From: Siphonodentalium dalli
Lineage: Eukaryota; Mollusca; Scaphopoda; Gadilida; Siphonodentaliidae
Reading direction: 5' to 3'
Assembly: GCA_032622095.1 (NCBI GenBank)
Contig: CP136067.1
Location: 43,691,549 to 43,755,548 of the forward strand
Length of the DNA stretch: 64,000 bases
Below, piece after piece: positions 45,726 through 56,165 of the stretch (position 1 is its first letter; each line of letters begins with the position of its first letter). The notes under the pieces are model-generated. The model was not told where the DNA came from. It worked only from the letters and a program-made list of their open reading frames with translations, and ran no database searches. The translations under genes and the position numbers were made by a program.

Positions 45726-46405
45726 ATGGGACATCCGCGAAGATACATCCGCGAAAACCCGAAATGTGTTGTCATGCGAGGTATCCCTGTCGCTCCGGGA
45801 AGATACATCCGCGAAAACCCGACATGTGTTGTCATGCGAGGTATCCCTGTCGCTCCGGGAAGATACATCCGCGAAAACCCGACATGTGTTGTCATGCGAG
45901 GTATCCCTGTCGCTCCGGGAAGATACATCCGCGAAAACCCGACATGTGTTGTCATGCGAGGTATCCCTGTCGCTCCGGGAAGATACATCCGCGAAAACCC
46001 GAAATGTGTTGTCATGCGAGGTATCCCTGTCGCTCCGGGAAGATACATCCGCGAAAACCCGACATGATTGTGTTGTCATGCGAGGTATCCATGTCGCTCC
46101 GGGAAGATACATCCGCGAAAACCCGACATGTGTTGTCATGCGAGGTATCCCTGTCGCTCCGGGAAGATACATCCGCGAAAACCCGACATGTGTTGTCATG
46201 CGAGGTATCCCTGTCGCTCCGGGAAGATACATCCGCGAAAACCCGAAATGTGTTGTCATGCGAGGTATCCCTGTCGCTCCGGGAAGATACATCCGCGAAA
46301 ACCCGACATGTGTTGTCATGCGAGGTATCCCTGTCGCTCCGGGAAGATACATCCGCGAAAACCCGACATGTGTTGTCATGCGAGGTATCCCTGTCTCTCC
46401 ATATC
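45726..46405. repeat. 60-bp minisatellite, 11 units
   Basis: GATACATCCGCGAAAACCCG...CATGCGAGGTATCCCTGTCG repeats every 60 bases, nearly identical, with only GAAATG/GACATG variants and a 4-base insert (ATTG) near 46068. Because 60 is divisible by 3, long open frames run in several frames of both strands; none is judged a gene. Confidence 0.95.
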
Positions 46406-46529
46406 AGTAAACACCCTTAGTATAGGGCGTAATAATATGAGATAACACACGTGATTGCACGATTGATTATTTACAGATATTTGAAGGATACACGTAGGAG
46501 CAAATTTCAGTTGTGGAAAAGGTAATATA

Positions 46530-46920
46530 TTAACCCTTTACCCAACAAACCGGCCAAAACCGGCCAAATAAAGCTTCAACAGCCTAAAATATCTTCGGTC
46601 TTTCTCAATAAAACCATACAAATATGGATATCATTGGAACCGGCTCCTTGACCACATTGTGATAGTTACAGTTATGCCCTGTGCCAATGCATTCTCTTAT
46701 ATATGCGAGTCGACCATGGGTCGCCTCGCATATATAAGAGAATGCATTGGCCTAAAAAAAATCTTTTTTTAACACTTTTTTCTTACATTCTTTAACAATT
46801 TTATAATTTTTAATGTGTTAAGCCAATGCATTCTCTTATATATGCGAGGCGACCTATGGTCGACTCGCATATATAAGAGAATGCATTGGCACAGGGCCAT
46901 TCTGTTGGGTAAAGGGTTAA
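46530..46920. mobile_element. Twin-hairpin TTAA element, subfamily 1, copy 2
   Basis: TTAACCCTTTACCCAACAAA ... TGTTGGGTAAAGGGTTAA, both TTAA intact. Hairpins 46683-46751 and 46822-46890. Opposite orientation to copy 1. Confidence 0.85.
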
Positions 46921-47145
46921 AGGGATCTCAGCGATCGTGTAGTAAACGGTGGTACAGGTGTAGTTTTTATTTTCCACACAAACGTGAGCTAAACGGTTTT
47001 TATTTCACAATATCATGAATAGACTGATCATGAACGGAGAAAGGAGAGGAGCTTCTAAAAGTTGTATAACTTGGATCCCTTTGTCTCATCTCATCTCTAT
47101 CACTATGAATCAATATATTTTTTAGTGATAATACAATATGTTTAA

Positions 47146-47408
47146 TTAACGCTTTCATGAAGAGATCTGCGTTGGTGTAGCATTAAATATCATGTGCCAG
47201 TGCATTCTCTTATATATGCGAGTCTCCCATAGGGAGCCTCGCATATATAAGAGATTGCACTGGCTTACAAGGTCAATGTAAATATTGTTAGGCCAATGTA
47301 TTCTCTTATATTTGTGAGGCCCCCTGTGGGAGACTCGCATATATAAGAGAATGCATTGGCACAGGTTTTTCGCAAAATTTCAGGAAGCTCCAGTCATGAA
47401 AGGGTTAA
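47146..47408. mobile_element. Twin-hairpin TTAA element, subfamily 2
   Basis: TTAA + CGCTTTCATGA at left, TCATGAAAGGG + TTAA at right: different termini from subfamily 1 but the same two hairpins (GCCAGTGCATTCTCTTATAT and GCCAATGTATTCTCTTATAT). Its right TTAA is the left TTAA of the next element. Confidence 0.8.
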
Positions 47409-47906
47409 AGGCACGTGAGGCCTTAGTTGTCGAAAATATTCATATTTGTTTCAATCACCGTAAACAGAAAAACATTAAAACGCATACAGTTCCGTTCATA
47501 TATACCATGACCATCACGTAAACAGCATGTTATCATAAAGACCTACTATATTTTACCTAAGCAAGAGCCTGATTGTGTTACAGAAGATAGCACAATGCTA
47601 CTGGCTAATCACACACAAATGGCATAAACGCTCTTTATTAGTTCCATATCAGGAATTCACCAACACAGAACGCTCTTTATGTTTATCATCATAATATAAA
47701 CAAACACCAGAAAAGTAACTTTTTATGCTTTTGTTTACATAACAATGGTCAAACATTTGACAATAACGTACTGTTTATGCGATATTTCTTATTTGTATAC
47801 GGACAAAGTCTGTCTACGTTTTGATGTTCTTTCTGTTTGTGGCGGTTTTTGACGGGTGGAAATATTTTCACAGGATACCCACCGCGAAGGCCAACCGTAC
47901 CTTTAA
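47405..47906. mobile_element. TTAA element, 'ACGGGCGGCG' family, copy 2
   Basis: TTAA + AGGCACGTGAGGCC at left, GGCCAACCGTACCT + TTAA at right. The inside matches 39833-40360 (CACCGTAAACAG, CGTAAACAGCATGTTAT, ATAAACGCTCTTTATTA). Confidence 0.7.
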
Positions 47907-48128
47907 ATAAGCATCATGAACGCTCTTTATTGTTTCATGTTGAAGAAAAAAGAGGTCCCTTTTTCTGTGAATAGATTCTTTGACATGAATGAGTTTTCCC
48001 ACGGTACGCCTGTATAAAGTCCGTAAAGCATTTCGCGTATTTATCGACCTATTTTGAACCCCAGAACCTGACCAGATTGTATTCAAAGCTAGCATTGCTA
48101 CGCAAATATAATTTGAGCCTTTTGAGGC

Positions 48129-48528
48129 TTAACCCTTTACCCAACAGAAGGGCCCTGTGCCAATTCATTCTCTTATATATGCGAGTCGACCATAGGTCGC
48201 CTCGCATATATAAGAGAATGCATTGGCTTAACACATTAAAAATTATAAAATTGTTAAAGAATGTAAGAAAAAATGGTAAAAAGTGTTAAAAAAAGATTTT
48301 TTTTAGGCCAATGCATTCTCTTATATATGCGAGGCGACCTATGGTCGACTCGCATATATAAGAGAATGCATTGTCACAGGGCATAACTGTAACTATCACA
48401 ATGTGGTCAAGGAGCCGGTTCCAATGATATCCATATTTGTATGGTTCTATTGAGACAGACCGAAGATATTTTAGGCTGTTGAAGCTTTATTTGGCCGGTT
48501 TTGGCCGGTTTGTTGGGTAAAGGGTTAA
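48129..48528. mobile_element. Twin-hairpin TTAA element, subfamily 1, copy 3
   Basis: TTAACCCTTTACCCAACAGA ... TTTGTTGGGTAAAGGGTTAA; hairpins 48159-48227 and 48307-48375. Shares its right TTAA with the next element. Confidence 0.85.
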
Positions 48529-48772
48529 AACCGCCAAGTGTCGTTCCTATACCAAAGAACAACTGATGAGTAGTTATGTCATAGGAGATGTTCAGACAAC
48601 ACTTATCATCTAAACATTTCCCTCAATAAATAGGGCTAGTAAGTCCTTCTTCTCTGTTATTTATTTATCTATCGTCTGCTTTTATCACCTGTATGTACAA
48701 CCCACCAAATGAACAATAGACCATTCCTATGTGGCTGACTGAGGGAATAGATTTAGTATAGAACTGGTTAAA
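48525..48772 (-). mobile_element. TTAA MITE, 'CCTATACTAAAT' family
   Basis: Left end TTAAAACCGCC...CGTTCCTATACCAAAG, right end ATTTAGTATAGAACTGGTTAA. The inside (CTTATCATCTAAACATTTCC, CTCAATAAATAG) is like 11812-12092. Confidence 0.65.
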
Positions 48773-49028
48773 GATGTACAATGTGATTTTTGTGAATAAA
48801 TCCAGAAGAGTCACATGAATAACAAAATCTTGATTGATATTGAACGTTTGATCCGTTTATTTCATACAGTTTTGATATTTTAGAGGGACATCCAATAAGA
48901 ATTTGTTTTTCAATAAGAAGAAAATGCCATTCATTGGTACACATCACGTTAGCCAGAGTGGAGATTCGTGGCATGCTCTACAGTTTATATGTGACATTTT
49001 TTCAGCACAAACAAAGGGAAAGGCTGCG

Positions 49029-49270
49029 TTAAACCTTCCTATACTGAATTAAATTATCCCACCCAGATATAAAAATATACGCTGGAATTGTACATGTGTA
49101 TATTCATTTGGAGGGATGTTCAGGTAATGAAATCAGACGACCGACAACACAAATAATACAAGTGCAGAAAGGATTCACATTTATTGGAGTGACATTTTCA
49201 GATAATAAGTTTAAATGAACATTTCCTAAGGTAACTACTCGTCAATGAGTATTCAGTATAGAAGGGTTAA
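49029..49270 (+). mobile_element. TTAA MITE, 'CCTATACTAAAT' family
   Basis: TTAAACCTTCCTATACTGAA at left, TTCAGTATAGAAGGGTTAA at right; CGTCAATGAGTATTCAG shared with the other copies. Confidence 0.8.
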
Positions 49271-50049
49271 ATCAGATTGTGTATGCTGTTGTTGTTGTTG
49301 TTGTAATTGGGGGGTGGTCTATACCACTGAATACATCTTTAAACCTCACATGGAGTATTAACTTACCCATTCTCCAGTGTATATATCTTAATCCAGAAAA
49401 AAACCTTTACATGAATTTCATATAATCATCTCTGGTAAAAATAGATATATTCAGGGATCAACTGCATGTGCATCGACCACTTCAGAAAGCCACCCGTCCA
49501 ATCAGGCGTAACCTCAAGGATTCCCATTATCCACCTGACGGGCGCGATGACTTATGACCCAGGAAAATGCGCCTTTATGTTCTCCGCATGTTTCACCCAT
49601 TGTCTGGGTTATTTTTACGTCGGCTAACATTAACACTCATTGTTAAATTGGCATAGAGAATTTCTACTTTTATATTAAGAACACAAATTACACCATGTTT
49701 TGTTTCTTTCTAACCCCAATAAGCTTCCATATCAATTCCCACCATAATCATGGAACAACACAAGAAAACACAATCATTGTGGGATATTGGTGAAACGACC
49801 CAATGAATACGTCTCATCGTGAACGCAAAGAATCACGCGAGCGTGTATTACTGTCCATATCCTTTTTTTCTTCCAGTTCCCCTAGTTCCCCAAACATTTC
49901 ACCAGTGTTAGTTCCTGTGACATGATAGTGACAGCCACAATCCTGCATTCAAATGTATTTTACATTAATTTTTTTATCACGTCTGCATATCCGACGCATG
50001 CATGTTTATCACCCCTACATCTCAGATTCATGCTCCGCCATATATAGGA
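49271..50049. other. Intergenic, (GTT)n at 49288-49303
   Basis: A short GTT microsatellite; otherwise nothing recognised. Confidence 0.4.
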
Positions 50050-50660
50050 ACTATACAGCCAGCAAGCAGTGGAAATGAACGGCATGTTCTTAATACATTA
50101 AACTTATCACCAATCTACATCATTAAATGCAATCCAGCCACGAGGCATGTCACGAAACGGCATATTCTATACCCCAACTTGTATCTTGACAGGTTTGATC
50201 ACAAACGAAGACCACTGAACGGCATATTCATAATAGATACATCAACTTTTTTCATTAAATGCAGTTCCAGCCACGAGGCATACCACGAAGCGGCATATTC
50301 CATACATAAATCTGTATCTTTATAGGTTTGGTCACAAACGGCAGGCCAAGGAACGACACATTCTTAATATATATACATCAATCTGCATCATTAAATGCAA
50401 TCCAGCCACGAGACATACTAATTATATATACCACGAAATGGCATGCAATAAGTATGCAATATACACCAACCTGTATCTTGACAGCTTTGGTCACAAACGA
50501 CAGGCCACGGTACGCCATATTCTTTATACATCAATATGCATGCATCATTAAATGTAGGTCCAGCCACAAGGCATATGCCACGAAAAACGGCCATATATTC
50601 TATACACTAACCTGAATATGCACAGGTTCGGCCACAAAATCGGGCCATGGAATGGCATAC
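50050..50660 (+). repeat. About 132-bp tandem repeat, 4-5 diverged units
   Basis: CATTAAATGCAATCCAGCCA recurs at about 50121, 50253, 50388 and 50546. Each unit also has GTATCTTGACAGGTTTGGTC and (C/A)GGCATATTC(T/A)TA. Units differ by small insertions. Confidence 0.85.
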
Positions 50661-50689
50661 TTTGTAATTACAACTCTGCTTCAAATTTA

Positions 50690-51175
50690 CAATGCAATCT
50701 ACTCTCGTAGACAGTGTCGAGCGGGTCCAGAAAAAAATTATTAAATCACTTTTCTACAGATATAGTGACTTTTATTGACTTTCAGTACTCTGAGTTGTGT
50801 ACAATTTACAAGCTACCCCCACTGAATGAGAGGAGGATGAATACTGACTGTGCATTCTTGTACAAATGCCTCCATGGAATGTGCCTGAATTAATCGCCAC
50901 TGTGAACATTAACGTTCCTATTAGGGCACTGCGTCACTGTGATTCCTTGAAGCCCAGAAAGTCAAGCATCAACATCCAAATGAACTCACCTATGGTTAGA
51001 ACTGCGTCAACTCTCAATGATATCATGAAAGTGCACACAGAGCTCGACTTTTTCTGGCAATCCAATTTCCTATCCATGGTGAAATATTACATTCACGCCA
51101 CTTTCTGAACACATCAATGTCACTGTATCGTGTTTAATGTTCATTGTTATGAGTATTTATTTTAAATCTACACAT
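50690..51175 (+). pseudogene. 3' remnant of a non-LTR retrotransposon
   Basis: QSTLVDSVERVQKKIIKSLF, then in another frame YKLPPLNERRMNTDCAFLYK followed by CLHG, then from about 50880 PELIATVNINVPIRALRH and later DIMKVHTELDFFWQSNF, match in order the extreme C-terminus of LINE ORF2 proteins (an ERVQ helix, then an RR...FLYK.LHG segment). At least two frameshifts separate the pieces. The stop is near 51107 with a short AT-rich tail. It is a different LINE from that at 24712. Confidence 0.6.
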
Positions 51176-51267
51176 ATAGGACCTGTAAATGGGATATATA
51201 TCCCGTAGTGTATACCTATTGTATTCGCAAAGAAATATCAATTCTGAAGACATGCAGCAATAATGAT

Positions 51268-51385
51268 CATGACTTCCATATATATGAAAATGCTACTCCA
51301 GAACTTTGACCCGTAGCACTAAAACCACGGAAACGGACCTGGTGGATCCAATATGGACGCGAATTAGTGACAGGTCGTATTGTAA
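51268..51385. mobile_element. Right half of a 'CACTGAGTCGCGGCC' MITE
   Basis: GTAGCACTAAAACCACGGAA and GGATCCAATATGGACGCGAA then TTAGTGACAGG match the right half of 38131-38354. Confidence 0.65.
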
Positions 51386-51626
51386 ACGCAATAAGAAACT
51401 GACAAAATAATAAATTGGTAAATATGACACAACCCCAACCCATAAATCACACGTACGTGTATATGGTCGATGATAATAACGTATGAAGTGCCCATCTACA
51501 TTTATCGTATCTAAGGTGCCAAAATGTGTACGACAGCCAAGATTACTCCCTGTTAATAATAATATTTTAAAAGGTGTGTGATAGATAGTAGGCTAACACA
51601 CTGATAACAAAAAAATTCCAACCACA

Positions 51627-52035
51627 CTATCTGAACGATTTTCGATACTTTTGTTTTAACTTGGTAACAACTTTGTTTTCGTATAGTTGATTTAGATTGG
51701 TGAAAAACGAATTAATTCTTGCCAATCGCGTGTCATATACCACCCATACGTCTGTCAGGATATCCAATACAAATGCACTAAACTCGCATCCGTGAGGGTG
51801 CATGACCACACGATACGAAGTCCTTTTAAATAGGTGCGTTGGTGATGAACAGGTACGTGCACCATCCATATGAGGATTTAATAATATAGCAATGACATGA
51901 TCTTGCAAAGCAATGGTGTGTATTAATGGTCCAACAACAATAGTTAGCGTGCAGAATGAGAATCGAACAATATAGTTACAATATAGAAGTTAACTTACCT
52001 GAATAAGTCATATATTCCAACATATTAAGTGTCAT
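51627..52035 (-). CDS. Small two-exon gene, unknown protein of 103 residues
   Basis: Exon 1 (51999-52035) begins ATG ACA CTT and ends TTATTCAG|GTAAGT, a consensus donor; exon 2 (51627-51901) follows an acceptor GCTTTGCAAG. The 97-base intron has GT/AG ends and splicing keeps the frame (TCA G|AT CAT). The product starts MTLNMLEYMTYSDHVIAILL, has RTSYRVVMHPHGCEFSAFVL in the middle and ends in a basic tail (VVTKLKQKYRKSFR). It has no signal peptide or clear membrane segment and no family I recognise. Supporting points are the consensus donor, the in-frame join and the absence of repeats in the interval. Against it are the small size and the lack of a visible polyadenylation signal. It could also be the 3' part of a larger gene whose true start lies upstream. 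Confidence 0.4.
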
Positions 52036-52570
52036 CTTTAATGCCGATTCTCTTGTGGTCTTCTTGTGATATTCAAAACAAAGAGCCTGTAACCACGTGA
52101 CCCATTACCCAGCGTTCAACTTACGGAACAAAGTTACATCAAGGTGACTACGGAACTATGTATCACGTTGAAAACGGTATTATGATCCGTTTTCAAACTG
52201 AAAATAATAACAGTGCGGCCCAAGAGCTTATAGGCGGCACGAGACGAAGTCTATGACCGATAATAAGCTCGAGGGCCGTTAATCAGTTATATTATTTATC
52301 ACTTTCAATGGCGTTCTCTGATCCATTAATATAGATTTAGGAGCGTTTTTTAAAGCAAATGTTCAAACATCTCCGTTATCATTGTTAATAATCCAAGCCC
52401 CAAGCCTAACCTCGCGTGCCAAGTGTTAATACGAATTAATATCAATCGCTATATAATCGTGAACCCGATTAAGTATATTTCGCTATCCAATCGAGCAACT
52501 GAATTCTGTTACTTATTCCTTAATTATTCCTTATTCGCAAAATATTGGAAATTGTTGCAAATTACCCAAA
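52036..52570. other. Intergenic, upstream of the small gene
   Basis: CTTATAGGCGGCACGAGACG ... AATAAGCTCGAGGGCCGTTA at 52228-52282 is an imperfect inverted repeat resembling sequences near 57020 and 60265. No gene recognised. Confidence 0.4.
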
Positions 52571-54145
52571 TTCGTAAGTGGCCAGCTGGGCGGAACATTT
52601 TGGGCCGAAAATGTTTTTGGTCGAGTTTGAAAAAGTGGTCCGAAAAAAGTCTCGAACCTGTGCTCGGTCCGATTTTTTGTGTGGAAAATGTGGCAAATAT
52701 GAGCCCCAAAGAGTTGTCAGCAAACTCCATGCAGGGTTTACCTCCCTTGTTGACTCGGTAAGACCGCTGCTATCGGTGACATTTTACCCACATTTGGTGG
52801 ACTTCAGCGATATTAAGATATATATTAAGCGAACAAAGTAACATGCTCATCTTGTTAGGCACACACAATTTGTGTAGATTTTGAACCTTATGTCTGAAAA
52901 GTCCCACTAGAACTGAAGAACTGTATTTCGAAACGGTGTGATTCGGTTCTCCTATTAGTTTATCATCATAAAAGTCTAAACGCACGTGTACGACATTGTC
53001 ACAACTCGTACGGCAAGTCAAACACAAGAGTTCTAATTTGCTGCAATTTTGACGAGTAGCTTGCGAAAATCGTCAACAAAACTACCGCTCTTATTTTCCA
53101 TTCTGTCATTTATGTTTTAGTGCGGGAATTGTTCTCAAAGCACATAGAAAATTGGACTTGGAGCGATCGGGTTTCGGCATTGTTGTTGGAAAATCCCATG
53201 CTAAATATAAAAATACAGACTAGTGCCCAGCCGGTGACAGACAGAAAGAAGTATGACTGGTGCGCTCTGGTAGGCGGAACATTTTGGGCCGAAACATTTT
53301 TGGGTCGAGTTTGAAAAAAGTGGTCCGAATATGACTCGACCCAGTGCTCGGTCCGAATTTTTTTAGAAAATGTGGAAAATGACCACGGGAACGTACTTAG
53401 TAAAAAATAAGAACAATTTGGGCCGAAACACATTTGGGTCGAAAAGTCCGAAATGCCTCGAAATTAGGCAAAGTCAAAAAATGAAGGGAAAATTAATGGC
53501 CCCAATGAGTCCAAATTCGCAAGTGGCCAACTGGGCGGAACATTTTGGGCCGAAAATGTTTTAGATCGAGTTTGAAAAAGTGGTCCGAATATGAATCAAC
53601 CCAGTTCTCGGTCCGAACATTTTTTTAGAAAATGTGGCAAATGACAACGGGAACGTAGTTAGTTAAAAATAGGAATAATTTGGGCAGAAAAAGATTTGGG
53701 TCGAAAAGTCCGAAATGCCTCGAAATTGGGCAAAGTTCAAAAAATTAAGGGAAAATGGCCCCAATGAGTCCAAATTCGCAAGACTAGTGGCCAGCTGGGC
53801 GGAACATTTTGGGCCGAAAATGTTTTGGTTCGAGTTTGAAAAAGTGGTCCGAATATGACCCAGTGCTCGGTCAGAAAATGTTTAGAAAATGTGGCAAATG
53901 ACCACGGGAACGTAGTACAAAATAAGTAAAAATTTGGGCCGAGAAAAATTTGGGTTGAAAAGTCCGAAATGCCTCGAAATTAGGCAAAGTCAAAAAATGA
54001 AGGGAAAATGGCCCAAATGAGTCCAAATTCGAATGTGGCCAGCTTGGCGGAACATTTTGGGAACCACTTTTCCAAACTCGGCCTAAAAAATGTTCGGCCC
54101 AAAATGTTCTGCCCAGCTGGCCATTTGCGAATTTGGACTCAATTT
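52571..54145. repeat. About 260-bp tandem repeats with an inverted last unit
   Basis: GGCGGAACATTTTGGG(C)CGAAA recurs at about 52590, 53274, 53535, 53798 and 54048 (period 250-264 after the first). At 54068-54150 the same words run in reverse (GGCCCAAAATGTTCTGCCCA, then GCTGGCC), so the array ends in a foldback. Units include AAGTCCGAAATGCCTCGAAA. Confidence 0.85.
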
Positions 54146-54229
54146 TCCCTTCGTTTTTTAAATGGTATAGTCTATATTGGTATTTTAGTAATTTTCCCCA
54201 GGGGCCTGTGATAGCGATATGGAATAAAA

Positions 54230-54362
54230 AGTCAGCGATGATGCCACCGGGAAATGAAACCATATCGCCATGCAGCGCTGGAGAGCGAGGCGGTCTGGAG
54301 CACAGCCCCTTATCGACTGAGCCACCGAGGGGCGAGGGCACTGGACATAGTATAATTATATA
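54230..54362 (-). mobile_element. tRNA-derived SINE (proposed)
   Basis: On minus, GGTGGCTCAGTCGATAAGGG fits the polymerase III A-box consensus (TRGCNNAGYNNNNGG), and about 55 bases on ATATGGTTTCATTTCCCGG resembles a degenerate B-box. No cloverleaf with full pairing is evident, so a SINE head or decayed tRNA is likelier than an active tRNA. Confidence 0.45.
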
Positions 54363-54488
54363 GGAGGTCGCAATATCACTATATATATATATACTTGGTC
54401 ACGTATATATAATACATTTATCTTCCCAAATTTTCATCGCATTCTGATTATCATATCTAATGATATGTTTGTATCGAAATTATGCAGG

Positions 54489-54969
54489 TTAAAGGTACTC
54501 AATCCGTACAGAGGGTCCCCATCTCAACAGATTCCAACAACAACAATCCGATCAGAGGGTCCTATATTACTATTTCTTTGGCTTTGGGGGTAAAAAATAT
54601 TTGATTCGAGGAACCCATCAAACAAAGCTCAGTTATTAGATATTGATTTTTGAAATTTGTTAATTTCTCGAGATGAGTACTAATAATTGCCGTCAATTTT
54701 GAAACCTGCTCGAGATGATTACACCAAAACTCTATTCAAACAGACAAGGATGGATAACTCTAAAATCAAGTGGTAATAATCACGCAATTTTGACTACGTA
54801 CTGGGCCAGAAAGAATTCCCGATAATGAAAAATAATAGATTTCTAAAATCGATATCTAACAAATCTGAGCTTTGATGAGTGACTTCCTCGACTCGAATCA
54901 AATATTTTTGACCCCCGAAGCCATTGAAATAGTAATTGAAAGGAGTTTTATCGGATTGAGTACCTTTAA
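54489..54969. mobile_element. TTAA MITE with perfect 14-bp TIR
   Basis: TTAA + AGGTACTCAATCCG at left, CGGATTGAGTACCT + TTAA at right. The inside is itself a loose inverted repeat (GTCAATTTTGAAACCTG...) and shares GACTCGAATCAAATATTTTT with 17970 and 63640. Confidence 0.85.
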
Positions 54970-56069
54970 GGGTGTAAATTCGCATCATCTGACATGAAAC
55001 TAAGCACTGCATTGTGCAACGGATTAAAATGCGGACACCATTGTCACCTTTCGAAACTCAATGGCCCGCAATGAAGTCCACAATAATATCAAAACGGCAG
55101 CAAACATTCCTCGGGCGCAAAACGCAGAACTTTACTATTGAATAGATGTTATCATGCGGCGCGAGAAACATTGTTGTATTTGTAGTTATATTCAGTTTTC
55201 GGCTATCAAATATCCTTTAGTGGCGTTTGGTAACAACATCGCTGGACTGATAATAATATTATACGGTCGGAAACCCCAAACAATTGCGAATACATGCAAT
55301 GCATTTTCCGAAGAACTTCCTGTTTCAAACGTGACGGGTGGCACCCGGTTATTTCTTTAGTGCAGCACTAGTCCGTGAGACTCTTCTTTCTAGTTGGTGG
55401 TTTTTTAATTTGGATATACTCGAGCTTCTCAGTAAATTAACCTTTCATATGGGAATTATACGAAGGAAGCTCTTAACGCGAAACGTTTATCCTGCACCCG
55501 AGGTTAACGTGTGAGATATATATACCCCATATATGGGACAGTGATGTGAATCATAGTTTTCGTGGAGCATCGTTTTCAGTGAACTATAATTTATAGCAGC
55601 TTTCTTGTTATCTCCATATCACGCCTTCGCGTTCAGCGTTGTAGGAGACGGTTTGGTCAATCGGATATTTATGGAACCTGTTAGAATGGTGGATAAATTC
55701 TTGGAACGTCAGAAATGGATTGTCAAATGAGAATCAATATAATATATCAGTAATTACAGGTTATGTGTGGAGTGTTTTGAGAGTTGCTGCTAGTTTCTAA
55801 TTACTAAGTGATAAATCGCCAGACGATTGCCCCGTCCTGGTTGAATCTTAGAATTCAAGCATCAAGATCACGCTGCGAAAGAGTTGAAGTTTACTTCCAT
55901 AAAAGTTCGCATCAATTTGTTTGGTGACACTTCTATTAATCCGACAAAGTTAGCTGGGTGGCAATGTGGGATATAGAGAACAATCCAGATCGATATCAAA
56001 GCGTTATGTTACTTATGTAATATATACCCAGGAGTTCGATTCTGAGAAGTGATCGATATATCGTGCACC
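54970..56069. other. Upstream region and probable 5' UTR of the myosin-like gene
   Basis: GAGATATATATACCCC at 55513 is TATA-like, about 550 bases before the start codon. No open frame with support was found. An in-frame stop before the ATG at 56070 is compatible with a first coding exon. Confidence 0.35.
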
Positions 56070-56165
56070 ATGGCGGATGTCGAGGATATTTCATACCTAG
56101 ATAACTTGGATATCGATAATGTGGTTGATAATATTGAGAAAAGGTTCGACCGTGCAGAAATCTAT
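56070..56165 (+). CDS. First coding exon of a probable unconventional myosin
   Basis: ACC ATG GCG is a good start context. The 32 codons end exactly at a consensus donor (TAT|GTAAGT, phase 0). The peptide, starting MADVEDISYLDNLDIDNVVD and ending NIEKRFDRAEIY, matches the beginning of a myosin motor domain: a D-L-x-x-L segment, then N-L/I-x-x-RF-x-x-x-x-IY, which in myosins is followed by TYIG and the NPY/NPF region before the P-loop. The short N-terminus, without an SH3-like or kinase domain, would suit class I or related unconventional myosins; the class cannot be decided from 32 residues. Downstream exons were not found up to 64000, so the first intron would be longer than 7.8 kb and full of repeats, or the gene is broken by them. 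Confidence 0.6.

Noticed and set aside
45711-46420. Frames of 214-222 codons over the minisatellite
   Set aside because: Every frame is open because the unit is 60 bp; a 4-base insertion switches frames and no non-repeat flank is coding.
48768-48974. Minus-strand 68-codon frame with an acceptor-like CTGTAG upstream
   Set aside because: Its stop codon is created by the TTAA of the adjoining MITE and no homology was recognised; at best a broken exon fragment.
54230-54362. Functional tRNA gene on minus
   Set aside because: A good A-box but a degenerate B-box and no convincing cloverleaf stems; kept as a proposed SINE.
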